Translations under genes and position numbers: made by a program
NCBI GenBank assembly: GCA_007127235.1
Contig: SKZT01000150.1
Span: 1-35,043 of the forward strand
DNA: 35,043 nt
Direction of reading: 5' to 3'
Source: Desulfobacteraceae bacterium
Lineage (GTDB): Bacteria; Desulfobacterota; Desulfobacteria; Desulfobacterales; SKZT01
Notes under the pieces: model-generated
The model's database searches: none
What the model saw: the letters and a program-made list of their open reading frames with translations, nothing else
Told to the model about the DNA's origin: nothing
Shown: positions 1 through 7,852 of the stretch, piece after piece
Numbering within the stretch: the first letter of the stretch is position 1
Layout of the letters: each line of letters starts with the position of its first letter

Positions 1-1
1 C

Positions 2-1027
2 CTCCGCCGATGGATCATATCACTTTTGCAACTTTCCTCATTGGTCCCTTTTTGCATTGCCGTATCCACGCTGATCTTAGCCAAAGCCGGTTTTGTTTTT
101 AATGAGATATTTCTGTATTGGTTTCCAAACCTGTTTTTCTCCGTATGCTTTCTTGTATTCATCGTTGGCATCAACATAATGAGACCTTCATTATCCCGAT
201 GCCTTCAGGGCATTTCTGTTTTTATTTTTTTGGGATCAATTTTATTTTTGCTTATTTCCGGGCTTGTGAACTGGGAAAAAACGATTGTCGAAGCTCAAAA
301 TACCATGCAATCTGAGCCTTTGCACTGGAGGCATCTGATCTTGGGTTTTTGGCTTTTTATGGCCGGCGAACTGGCTGTTTACCATAATACGATTCATCAA
401 CAGCGACCGGTTTCTTTGTTTAACATCGTATGTGCATTTGTTGTTTCTCTCGTCATTTTTATATCCTGGGGAAAATTCGCGCTCCATTTTGTCTCTATGG
501 AACGTCTGGCTGACAGCACAGTCCCTCATTTCGTTGTAGCCCAGGCCATTTCAGGGGAAATGGGTCAAAAGATCATGGGCGCGGCTATTCTCGCCGGCAG
601 CTTTGCTTCGGTTAACCTGCTTATGGCGGGGGGTAGCGCAGCGCTGGCCAAGATGGCCAGGTCTCGACAAATCTTTCCCATACTAAAAAATCCTAAACTT
701 GTAGAAAAGTTTTCAATGATGATTTTGTTTATCGCAATACTGAGCATGTTACTTTCAGGAATGGCCGGAAAGGAAATAACATGGACAATTGCATACAGTG
801 CCTTTTATGTTTGGCTTGTTTCATACGCAGCCTTTAATGTGTTTGCTTTTCAACAATCGCGGCATTACGCATTTTTATCTGCCGCGATTTATTTGGGGGC
901 AGTTGCTGTTCTTATTGTCACGGACCCGGATTTACTGTTGGTAAGTCTATTTATTGCCGGCTTTATCATATTTTCGGGTTTTATCTTGATTTTGGGCAGA
1001 AACAATGGTGGCGCACCTGTTGGTTAA
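2..1027 (+). CDS. APC-like amino acid permease / multi-TM transporter, 5'-truncated by the window edge
   Basis: ORF 26..1027; the same frame stays open to base 2 with no stop, so the true start is outside the window. Many hydrophobic TM segments and an APC-like pattern (STVPHFVVAQAISGEMGQKIMGAAILAGSFASVNLLMAGGSAALAKMARSRQIFP). Confidence 0.6.
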   Translation, partial: LRRWIISLLQLSSLVPFCIAVSTLILAKAGFVFNEIFLYWFPNLFFSVCFLVFIVGINIMRPSLSRCLQGISVFIFLGSILFLLISGLVNWEKTIVEAQNTMQSEPLHWRHLILGFWLFMAGELAVYHNTIHQQRPVSLFNIVCAFVVSLVIFISWGKFALHFVSMERLADSTVPHFVVAQAISGEMGQKIMGAAILAGSFASVNLLMAGGSAALAKMARSRQIFPILKNPKLVEKFSMMILFIAILSMLLSGMAGKEITWTIAYSAFYVWLVSYAAFNVFAFQQSRHYAFLSAAIYLGAVAVLIVTDPDLLLVSLFIAGFIIFSGFILILGRNNGGAPVG

Positions 1028-1087
1028 AAATTTCATGATTTTCAGACAGGTGCATAATCTTTTTTATTAAAAAGAAAGGAAAATGAG

Positions 1088-1504
1088 ATGGCTATTACGA
1101 GAATGAAAACGTTGATAACTTTAACAGCTTTTGTTGTGGCGGTTTTGATTACCACAAACTACGCCGCACTGGCCAATGAAATCCCACGCATCTCCAAGGA
1201 AGAGGCCAGAGAGATGTTGGATAATCCAGACGTGGTTTTTCTGGATGTGAGGTCCGGCAGCGACTGGAGGGCAAGCCAGGTGAAAATCAGCGGTGCGGTT
1301 TACGAAGATTATAGAAATGTGGAAACATGGGCTCAAAAATATGATCCGGAAAAAACTTACATTCTGTATTGCGCCTGACCAGGCGAAGGTACCTCTGCCT
1401 GGACGGCAGCGCAAATGAAAGAGAAAGGTTTCGAAAATGTTTACGCTTTAAAAGGGGGATGGCACGAGTGGCATCGTTCCCGATTTCCTACCGAGTACAA
1501 ATAA
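1088..1504 (+). CDS. Exported rhodanese-like domain protein, probable selenoprotein with UGA(Sec) at 1376-1378
   Basis: ORF track gives 1088..1378 ending in TGA. Reading through TGA in the same frame gives U-PGEGTSAWTAAQMKEKGFENVYALKGGWHEWHRSRFPTEYK* with TAA at 1502-1504, which is the C-terminal half of a rhodanese domain. N-terminal signal peptide (MAITRMKTLITLTAFVVAVLITTNYAALANE) and rhodanese CH2-like segment PDVVFLDVRSGSDW. RBS-like aaaggaaaatgag before ATG. Confidence 0.8.
1376..1412 (+). promoter_or_regulatory. Candidate bacterial SECIS element immediately 3' of the in-frame UGA
   Basis: Hairpin CTGCC(1395-1399)-TGGAC loop-GGCAG(1405-1409), with its apical loop starting 21 nt after the UGA and a G in the second loop position. 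A competing perfect 6-bp stem CCAGGC(1379-1384)/GCCTGG(1397-1402) can extend with GCC(1373-1375)/GGC(1405-1407). Confidence 0.55.
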
Positions 1505-1552
1505 TAAAAATTTATCGTTTTAATTAATCATTATAAACACCCCGAACGAAAA

Positions 1553-1576
1553 CTCCCCTCCCGCGTGGGAGGGGAG
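1553..1576. terminator. Perfect 10-bp palindromic hairpin between convergent genes; bidirectional terminator or dispersed palindromic repeat
   Basis: CTCCCCTCCC-GCGT-GGGAGGGGAG; outer ACCCC/GGGGT can add to the stem. A TTTT follows on the minus strand. Lies between the rhodanese (+, ends 1504) and the FGE-like gene (-, ends 1608). Confidence 0.6.
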
Positions 1577-1607
1577 TGGGGTACATAGGCATTAACCTAA
1601 GGGATGT

Positions 1608-2621
1608 TCAGTCTGGTTCAACAACAATACGAAGGCCGTTGCTTTCGAGTTGTAAGTCGGAGGGATAACGCCCCCGAAACAAAGCACGAAGATGGTGTTT
1701 TTCAGAGTCCCAACCGCCTCCCCTGCGGACGCGAAACATCTGTTGACTTCTTCGAGAAGGTTGCTTTTCAAGACCTTGATTATAAGCGTCTTTTAGGTAA
1801 ATATCCTGACACCATTCCCAAACATTGCCGCTCATGTCATGGAGCCCAAAAGAATTTGCTTTTTTTTCTCCCACGGGATGTGTGGCATTCTGACTATTGG
1901 CTTGATACCAGCCAAGGTTTGATATTTCATTGCCTCCGGCATAAATTTCTTTCTTGCCACCACCTCTGGCGGCATACTCCCATTCAGCTTCGGTTGGCAG
2001 ACGTGCGATATATCCACCAGCGATATTTAATTTTGAAGCAAATTCTGTGGCTTTGTTCCAGCTCACATGCTCAACGGGATAATTATCCCCTTTTTTAAAG
2101 CGGGAGGGATTTTCTCCCATGATTTTTTCCCAAACTCCCTGGGTGATCTCGTATTTGCCCATCCAAAAACCATCGACACAAACTTCATGAGCGGGAATTT
2201 CATCAGCTTGGCATTCTTTAGCCCACTTGCCGCAACCCATCATAAAGCATCCTTCCGGAATCCAAACCAATTCAATGCCCGTCTCAGGATCTGTCCACTG
2301 CTTGCTTTTTCTCAATTCCACAAAAAGATCAAACATTTCTCCTGCTTCGATATAGATTCGCTTCTGATATTTTTCGTACCCGTATTTGTTGACTTGAATC
2401 AGATAGGCTCCGGGTTCTATGGCCATACCGGGATAATAATCGTGATCAATTTCCAATATTTCCACAATGGAATCCATTGGCTCAGGATAGACAAACAGCA
2501 AGCCGTTGGTCATTGCAAGTGCCTGATAATTACTTAGAGGCGAAAAAAAAACAAGAAACTTTATCAACAAAAAAGTTGTTATTATCCAGTGTTTTGAAAA
2601 AAAAAATAAGGATAGATTCAT
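1608..2621 (-). CDS. PEGA-like plus FGE/SUMF1-fold (formylglycine-generating enzyme-type) secreted protein, probably non-catalytic
   Basis: Signal-like N-terminus; PEGA-like segment (AIEPGAYLIQVNKYGYEKYQKRIYIEAGE); FGE hallmarks VWIPEGCFMMG, YEITQGVWEKIMGENPSRF, PVEHVSWNKATEFASKLN, RLPTEAEWEYAARGG, GLHDMSGNVWEWCQDIY, RVRRGGGWDS, SNGLRIV. Start overlaps the fliW stop (ATGA, 2618-2621). Confidence 0.85.
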   Translation of the reverse strand: MNLSLFFFSKHWIITTFLLIKFLVFFSPLSNYQALAMTNGLLFVYPEPMDSIVEILEIDHDYYPGMAIEPGAYLIQVNKYGYEKYQKRIYIEAGEMFDLFVELRKSKQWTDPETGIELVWIPEGCFMMGCGKWAKECQADEIPAHEVCVDGFWMGKYEITQGVWEKIMGENPSRFKKGDNYPVEHVSWNKATEFASKLNIAGGYIARLPTEAEWEYAARGGGKKEIYAGGNEISNLGWYQANSQNATHPVGEKKANSFGLHDMSGNVWEWCQDIYLKDAYNQGLEKQPSRRSQQMFRVRRGGGWDSEKHHLRALFRGRYPSDLQLESNGLRIVVEPD

Positions 2622-3046
2622 TTGGTTGTATTGGGCAAGGGAGTTTTATTTTGGTAACCACTGTTTTCCGAGACAATTTGCACCGCCCGATCTGTTTTGG
2701 GAGCGTAAATGACCGGGGCCAGAAGATTTAGGGTGACATTGTTATCCTGGTAGAAAGTGATAGTGGAAAGGATAAAATGGGGGTCTTTTATTCCGATCCC
2801 CAATTTTTCTCTTATATCCGTTCTTACATCGACACGGTAATCTGGAAAAAAAAGAGCTGGATTAATAAGCAGGAATGCCACATGGGGTTCTTCGACACTT
2901 TGGAAACAAAAGAGAACGTCATCATTTTTTGTCGGCATAACGATAAAATCTCTGAGCTGTTCAAAACCGATTAGTCCTTCCGGAAAGTGTACCACTTTTT
3001 TCGGGTCATAGCTAATTTCACCAAATCGGGTCTGAAGGGTTTTCAT
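2618..3046 (-). CDS. fliW: Flagellar assembly factor FliW
   Basis: [38 protein letters not shown]... is typical FliW. The track's start at 3133 runs into csrA; the internal ATG at 3046 gives an ATGA overlap with the csrA stop. Confidence 0.93.
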   Translation of the reverse strand: MKTLQTRFGEISYDPKKVVHFPEGLIGFEQLRDFIVMPTKNDDVLFCFQSVEEPHVAFLLINPALFFPDYRVDVRTDIREKLGIGIKDPHFILSTITFYQDNNVTLNLLAPVIYAPKTDRAVQIVSENSGYQNKTPLPNTTK

Positions 3047-3285
3047 TTCGGGTTTTTTTTCCCGGGAAGAATCGAAGCGATGGCATCGAGCCTCTTTAAA
3101 TCCCACTGACTTGCCTCCTTGTTTTCCTGGCATATCCGGTCATAAATTTCTTGACGAAAAATTTTTTTTTCACGAGGAGCTTCAATACCGATACGAATTC
3201 TTCCCTCTTTGTTTTCCAAAATGGTGATCCTGATATTATCACCAATGACAATGCCCTCACCGCTTTTTCTTGTCAATACCAGCAT
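3043..3285 (-). CDS. csrA: Carbon storage regulator CsrA
   Basis: [51 protein letters not shown]. Start chosen at MLVL (ORF track extends to 3324); GGGAGGGCGGG Shine-Dalgarno directly upstream. Confidence 0.95.
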   Translation of the reverse strand: MLVLTRKSGEGIVIGDNIRITILENKEGRIRIGIEAPREKKIFRQEIYDRICQENKEASQWDLKRLDAIASILPGKKNPK

Positions 3286-3327
3286 CCCGCCCTCCCTGGC
3301 GATTTTTTTTGAATTGATTGTCAACGA

Positions 3328-4272
3328 TTACATAAAATTAAGAATAGACAACCTCGCCACCTTGGCTGTGACGTTTAAAGCCGCTTCGAAAGCAGTTTCC
3401 TGCTGAACCAGCCTTGAATACACATCAATTATGTCGGCATCTTCATATCGGGATATGATTTGCTTAAATTCGATGGAGGCTATCTCAAGCTGCTCTGTTG
3501 CTCTATCGATTCTCCAGGCATTATTGCCCATCTGCCCTTTTAAGCGCCGCACCTGTTCGGCACCGGTTTCCAAAAGGTTAAGTCCTTCACTTATATTTTC
3601 CAGATCGTTGCCGCGCACCGCAATTTCGAGATTATTTAAGACCGAAAAAAGGTTTACAGCTCCGGGATCTACCTCTCCATTATTGTCAGCATCTCCCAAA
3701 AAAAGTGCATTGCCGGTCAGGCTGATCTGGATATGGTTTCCAGGGGCGATTTCTACGGTTTTAATGTTATTGTCTCCATGATAATACATCAAAGGGCCGG
3801 TTGAAGGATCGTCAGGATTATAATCTGTGTTTTTTGTGAATGGAATCGTTTTGTCTTTATACCCGGCAAAGATAAATTGGCCGGTGGACTGACTGTTGGC
3901 CACTTGAAGCATTTCATCGAACAACGCAGCGATCTGATTGGCAAAAATCTGCAAATCTTCATCATTGACAGTTCCACTGATTGAGGCTATCCCAAGCTCC
4001 TTTGCCCTGACCATGATTTCCCCGATATGGCCCAGGCTGGAATCAAGAAGCTCCATGCTTCCTTTAGCAACTGCCATATGGTTCAGATAGCGCTCGGTCA
4101 TTTTACTCTGTGCCCCATAAAGGAGAACAGGTCTTATGGCGGCCGGGTCGTCTGAGGGCTTGTTGAGTTTTTTTCCTGTAACGGATTGTTGTCTCAAATC
4201 ATACAATTTATTGGAAATGCTTTCAAGGTTATATCCCAGCATTCGATAGTTCATACCTAAAGTGGCTTTCAT
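3328..4272 (-). CDS. flgL: Flagellar hook-associated protein 3 FlgL
   Basis: Flagellin-like N-terminus (ESISNKLYDLRQQSVTGKKLNKPSDDPAAIRPVL) and C-terminus; position after flgK. Confidence 0.92.
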   Translation of the reverse strand: MKATLGMNYRMLGYNLESISNKLYDLRQQSVTGKKLNKPSDDPAAIRPVLLYGAQSKMTERYLNHMAVAKGSMELLDSSLGHIGEIMVRAKELGIASISGTVNDEDLQIFANQIAALFDEMLQVANSQSTGQFIFAGYKDKTIPFTKNTDYNPDDPSTGPLMYYHGDNNIKTVEIAPGNHIQISLTGNALFLGDADNNGEVDPGAVNLFSVLNNLEIAVRGNDLENISEGLNLLETGAEQVRRLKGQMGNNAWRIDRATEQLEIASIEFKQIISRYEDADIIDVYSRLVQQETAFEAALNVTAKVARLSILNFM

Positions 4273-4279
4273 TGTATCC

Positions 4280-5644
4280 TTACCTCTTCATGTTCAGAAC
4301 CGTTGCCATCATTTCATCAATTGTACTTACGTATGTACAACAGGCTTCAAAACCTCGTTGAAATAGAGTCAGGTTGATAATCTCCTGTTCTAAAGACACG
4401 CCGACGGAGGCCTCGCGCATATTTTCCAGCTGGGTCAGAGTATCCGAAGCGCCTCCCAGTGCCATGGCGTTTCTTCTGCTTTCAGTGCCTACCGTGGATG
4501 ACATTTGCCCAGAGAACTCCATAAAGGATTCCTTATCGTTAATAACCTGAGCGTTAAACAATGCGTAAATGCTAAGGGCGTTTTCATTATCACCGGGAGC
4601 TCCGGTGGTGGCTCCGGCTGCTGCAATCTCCTGGGTGGATTTTATTTCAACGATGATGACATCTGATCCCTCCGAAAAAAATGGTCTTCCGGTTATTCCA
4701 TCAAGGCCATAGCCATCCTCATGCTGAGCATTGACCTGGGTGACCATACTGTTTTTCAACTCATCCAGACTATTTTCCAATTCCTGAATAAGGGTATCGC
4801 GGATATCCAGGAAACCTCTGAACTCGCCGCCGAAATTGTTTTTAGTGGCAGGAAAAATGATATCTCCGGTTTTGATCCGGAATTGAATGTTATCGCCATC
4901 ATAATAGGATTCGAATTGTGCCGTGTAGTTACCCTGTACCAGAGGAAGTCCTCCTGGAAGCTGAACTCCGGTTTGACCATGTTCCGACTGATAGGTTTGA
5001 ATGCCTATCATATTGGACAGATCATTGAGCAAAAGGTCTCTTCTATCCCGATCGTTGCTGGCCGTATGTCCCAGGACCTCCTTGTTTCGAATGTTTTCAT
5101 TCAGCTTGGCAACCTCCTGAACTTTGAGGTTGATTTCATTGACCTTTGTGGTCAGGCTTAAGTTGATGTTTTGTCCGATTTTGACCAGTTCTCCTTTTGT
5201 TTGTGCAAAAGAATCCAGAAGGTTGTCTCCTTCATAAAGTACCCGGTCTCTTTCCACGTACCCCGAGGGATTCTGGGACAGATCGTGCCAGGCTCCGAAA
5301 AATCGCTCAATATGCGATGCCAAAGAATATTCCCCTGTATTGAAAACACGTTCAAGCTCGGCCAGGGGACCTTTTTTGGCACTTTCATTTCCCAATACAT
5401 TGTGCTGATTGAGAAGCTGACCGGAAATAAAATGGTCATACTCTCTGGATATTTCCAGCACATTGACTCCCTGGCCGATTATATGTCCCTGGATATTGAT
5501 GGCGATATTGGGCGATAACCTTGCAAATTGCCTGGAATATCCGGGTGTATTGACATTGGCCACATTGTTGCCGGTGGTTTCCACGGCTTTCTGATTGGCC
5601 AAAATACCTGTTAGGCCCGTATTCAAGGATCCGACAAGAGACAT
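4280..5644 (-). CDS. flgK: Flagellar hook-associated protein 1 FlgK
   Basis: N-terminal LNTGLTGILANQKAVETTGNNVANVNTPGYSRQ; C-terminal SLEQEIINLTLFQRGFEACCTYVSTIDEMMATVLNM. Confidence 0.95.
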   Translation of the reverse strand: MSLVGSLNTGLTGILANQKAVETTGNNVANVNTPGYSRQFARLSPNIAINIQGHIIGQGVNVLEISREYDHFISGQLLNQHNVLGNESAKKGPLAELERVFNTGEYSLASHIERFFGAWHDLSQNPSGYVERDRVLYEGDNLLDSFAQTKGELVKIGQNINLSLTTKVNEINLKVQEVAKLNENIRNKEVLGHTASNDRDRRDLLLNDLSNMIGIQTYQSEHGQTGVQLPGGLPLVQGNYTAQFESYYDGDNIQFRIKTGDIIFPATKNNFGGEFRGFLDIRDTLIQELENSLDELKNSMVTQVNAQHEDGYGLDGITGRPFFSEGSDVIIVEIKSTQEIAAAGATTGAPGDNENALSIYALFNAQVINDKESFMEFSGQMSSTVGTESRRNAMALGGASDTLTQLENMREASVGVSLEQEIINLTLFQRGFEACCTYVSTIDEMMATVLNMKR

Positions 5645-6009
5645 TATATCCTCCCTGAGAGTAATACGCCGGAAAATTTTCCCGCCACTTTTGATCCATC
5701 TTCTTCATAAAACTCGTGAAACATCCGGTCCCCAAAAAAACCCATTGACTCACGAACCCAGCTTAAGGCTGACAAGAAAAAATATGCGTTTCTGAGATTT
5801 TCCGAGAAAACAGTTTCAGACAGTTCTTTTTCTTCAGGAGTCAATGCGCCAACAATTTCGATAACACCGGATATTTCTTTGAGCAAACTTTCTTTCTGAG
5901 CTGTCAACTCGAGCATCTTGCCAACTAAAAGTTTTTTGGCGGCCTGTCTTTCTTCTAAAATAACATCACGCAATCTAATGAGCAGTTCTGTCAGCATTTT
6001 CCTATCCAT
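5644..6009 (-). CDS. flgN: FlgN-family flagellar export chaperone
   Basis: Helical FlgN-like protein between flgM and flgK; TAATG overlap with flgK. Confidence 0.75.
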   Translation of the reverse strand: MDRKMLTELLIRLRDVILEERQAAKKLLVGKMLELTAQKESLLKEISGVIEIVGALTPEEKELSETVFSENLRNAYFFLSALSWVRESMGFFGDRMFHEFYEEDGSKVAGKFSGVLLSGRI

Positions 6010-6292
6010 TTTTGTTGCTTTTCAAGATATATTTCAATAGACTCATTGCTACTTTTTTCAAATCGGGAGAGTAGGTACCCTCTGCAATTTGTGCTTTAAC
6101 CTCCTGGAGCTTGGCCTGCCGGTCTGTATTGGGGGAAAGATTTTCTTCCATACCTTGAACCTGCTGTAATTGTGTTGAAAAATCAACCTTATCGCCTTCC
6201 TTGATTTCCACCTTTTTTGGAGCAGTTTCCATATGCGGATTTTTTTGCGCGGCGATAAGCTGCTTGATTTCTGAACAGGAATATATTTTCAT
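6002..6292 (-). CDS. flgM: Negative regulator of flagellin synthesis (anti-sigma28) FlgM
   Basis: Small protein with C-terminal VKAQIAEGTYSPDLKKVAMSLLKYI (FlgM pattern); operon position. Confidence 0.85.
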   Translation of the reverse strand: MKIYSCSEIKQLIAAQKNPHMETAPKKVEIKEGDKVDFSTQLQQVQGMEENLSPNTDRQAKLQEVKAQIAEGTYSPDLKKVAMSLLKYILKSNKNG

Positions 6293-6353
6293 TAACCACG
6301 CTCCTTGTTAAACTTTATATCCATTCTTGCCAAATGGTATTTCGTTTCTTTTT

Positions 6354-6381
6354 TTATCGGCAGAAACCATCCAATAGTTTA
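6354..6381 (-). promoter_or_regulatory. Sigma28 (FliA)-type promoter upstream of flgM
   Basis: Minus strand TAAACTAT-N12-GCCGATAA; consensus is TAAAGTTT-N11-GCCGATAA. The -10 box is a full match, about 60 nt upstream of the flgM ATG. Confidence 0.8.
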
Positions 6382-6399
6382 GAGAATGAAAGGAAAGCG

Positions 6400-6717
6400 T
6401 TACTCAGATTCAGCATCTTTTTTGTATTGAAGCTGCTCATAGATAAGGCGGGCAAGGCCCAAGCCGCCTCTGTTGGACATTTCCCTGGCAATTTCCATAT
6501 CCATCATTTCGTGAAAAATTTCCATGCTCATTTCATGCTTCAGGTATCCATTGTCCGGTATCGACTTTCGCATCTCTTTAAAGAGTGAGTTGATAAATAT
6601 TGACTCGAAATCCTGGCAGAGCTGTTTCAAGGTGTTTTGGTCATTTTTATCGGATCTGTTTTCATGGTTGGCCATAATTTCAGGATAACTTACTTGGGGG
6701 TCAAAAGCCAGTTTCAT
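6400..6717 (-). CDS. flgJ: Rod-binding protein FlgJ, N-terminal domain only (no muramidase domain)
   Basis: LCQDFESIFINSLFKEMRKSIP...EIFHEMMDMEIAREMSNRGGLGLARLIYEQL; follows flgI. Confidence 0.88.
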   Translation of the reverse strand: MKLAFDPQVSYPEIMANHENRSDKNDQNTLKQLCQDFESIFINSLFKEMRKSIPDNGYLKHEMSMEIFHEMMDMEIAREMSNRGGLGLARLIYEQLQYKKDAESE

Positions 6718-6730
6718 AATAAACGCCTTT

Positions 6731-7831
6731 CTACAAAATTACCAATTCCGCCTGCATGGCTCCGGCTGCCTTGATAGCCTGAAAGATTGCAATCACATCT
6801 CTGGGGGTTACCCCAATTGCATTCAATGCACCAGCCAAATCTCCGACACTAACGCCTCTTTCCATGACCACGAAGCGGGAATCTTCCTCCTGAACCTCGA
6901 TCTCCGTGTCTGGTATTATGACTGTCCGGCCATGGGGGCTAAATGACATTGGCTGCGAAACGAAAGCGGATTCTTTAATGGTCAGTTTAATATTGCCGTG
7001 GGCGACTGCTACTGTTGAGATACGGACATTGCTTCCAATAACGATGGTTCCGGTTCTTTCATTAATAACGATTCTGGCTTTGCTGTCTGTTTCCACCTCC
7101 AAATTTTCCACATGGGACAAGAATTGAACCGGTCCTGCGTTATAAGTTGAAGGCAAATTGACGACAAGACTTCTGCTATCCAAGGGCTGGGCAATTTCTT
7201 GTCTGAATTCGGTGTTGATAACGTTTGTCATACGGGATATGGTCGTAAAATCGGCATCCCGGAGATTAAAAACAAATTTTCCTTCTGCAGGAAGGACAAA
7301 AGGAACTTCCTGTTCAACCATCCCCCCATCCGGAATTCGGCCGACAGTGGGATGGTTTTTTTCAATTTGGGCGGCTTGGCCGCCTATTGAAAATCCTCCT
7401 ACAATGACCGGTCCTTGTGCAAGGGCATAGACATTTTGATCGGGGCCCAGAAGGGGTGTGCGCAGAAGAGTACCGCCAGATAGACTGTCGGCATCTCCAA
7501 GGGATGATACCACAACATCGATCTTGGTACCTGCTTTGGCAAAGGGGGGAAGGCTTGCGGTGACCACGACGGCAGCCACGTTTTTAACTTTGATTGCCCG
7601 ACGATCTACAGTCATGCCCAGGTTTTCCATCAGATTGGCCACGGTATCCATGGTGAGTTTCATATTTGAGCTATCCCCGGTATCATTTAAGCCCACCACG
7701 AGGCCATAGCCAATCAACTGGTTGTCGCGCACCCCCTGAAGTTCGGAAAGATCTTTAATCCGTGCCCCCTGTGCAAGGCTGGCGGAAATAATGCAAATGC
7801 CGAAAAGAAAGCCACCAATCCATTTATGCAT
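6731..7831 (-). CDS. flgI: Flagellar P-ring protein FlgI
   Basis: ARIKDLSELQGVRDNQLIGYGLVVGLNDTGDS; GVTPRDVIAIFQAIKAAGAMQAELVIL. Confidence 0.97.
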   Translation of the reverse strand: MHKWIGGFLFGICIISASLAQGARIKDLSELQGVRDNQLIGYGLVVGLNDTGDSSNMKLTMDTVANLMENLGMTVDRRAIKVKNVAAVVVTASLPPFAKAGTKIDVVVSSLGDADSLSGGTLLRTPLLGPDQNVYALAQGPVIVGGFSIGGQAAQIEKNHPTVGRIPDGGMVEQEVPFVLPAEGKFVFNLRDADFTTISRMTNVINTEFRQEIAQPLDSRSLVVNLPSTYNAGPVQFLSHVENLEVETDSKARIVINERTGTIVIGSNVRISTVAVAHGNIKLTIKESAFVSQPMSFSPHGRTVIIPDTEIEVQEEDSRFVVMERGVSVGDLAGALNAIGVTPRDVIAIFQAIKAAGAMQAELVIL

Positions 7832-7852
7832 ATTTGTTACCTGTTTTTAGAT

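Noticed and set aside
1376-1378. Rhodanese as a simple pseudogene (nonsense mutation)
   Set aside because: Not fully excluded, but the reading frame, domain motifs and the position of UGA at the active-site loop next to Cys, plus adjacent hairpins, favour Sec recoding over decay.
1121-1414. Minus-strand ORF (97 aa) opposite the rhodanese
   Set aside because: Antisense to a clear rhodanese domain and without recognisable protein features; spurious.
1604-2098. Plus-strand ORF (164 aa) opposite the FGE-like gene
   Set aside because: Antisense to an ORF with strong FGE-family motifs; no plausible domain of its own.
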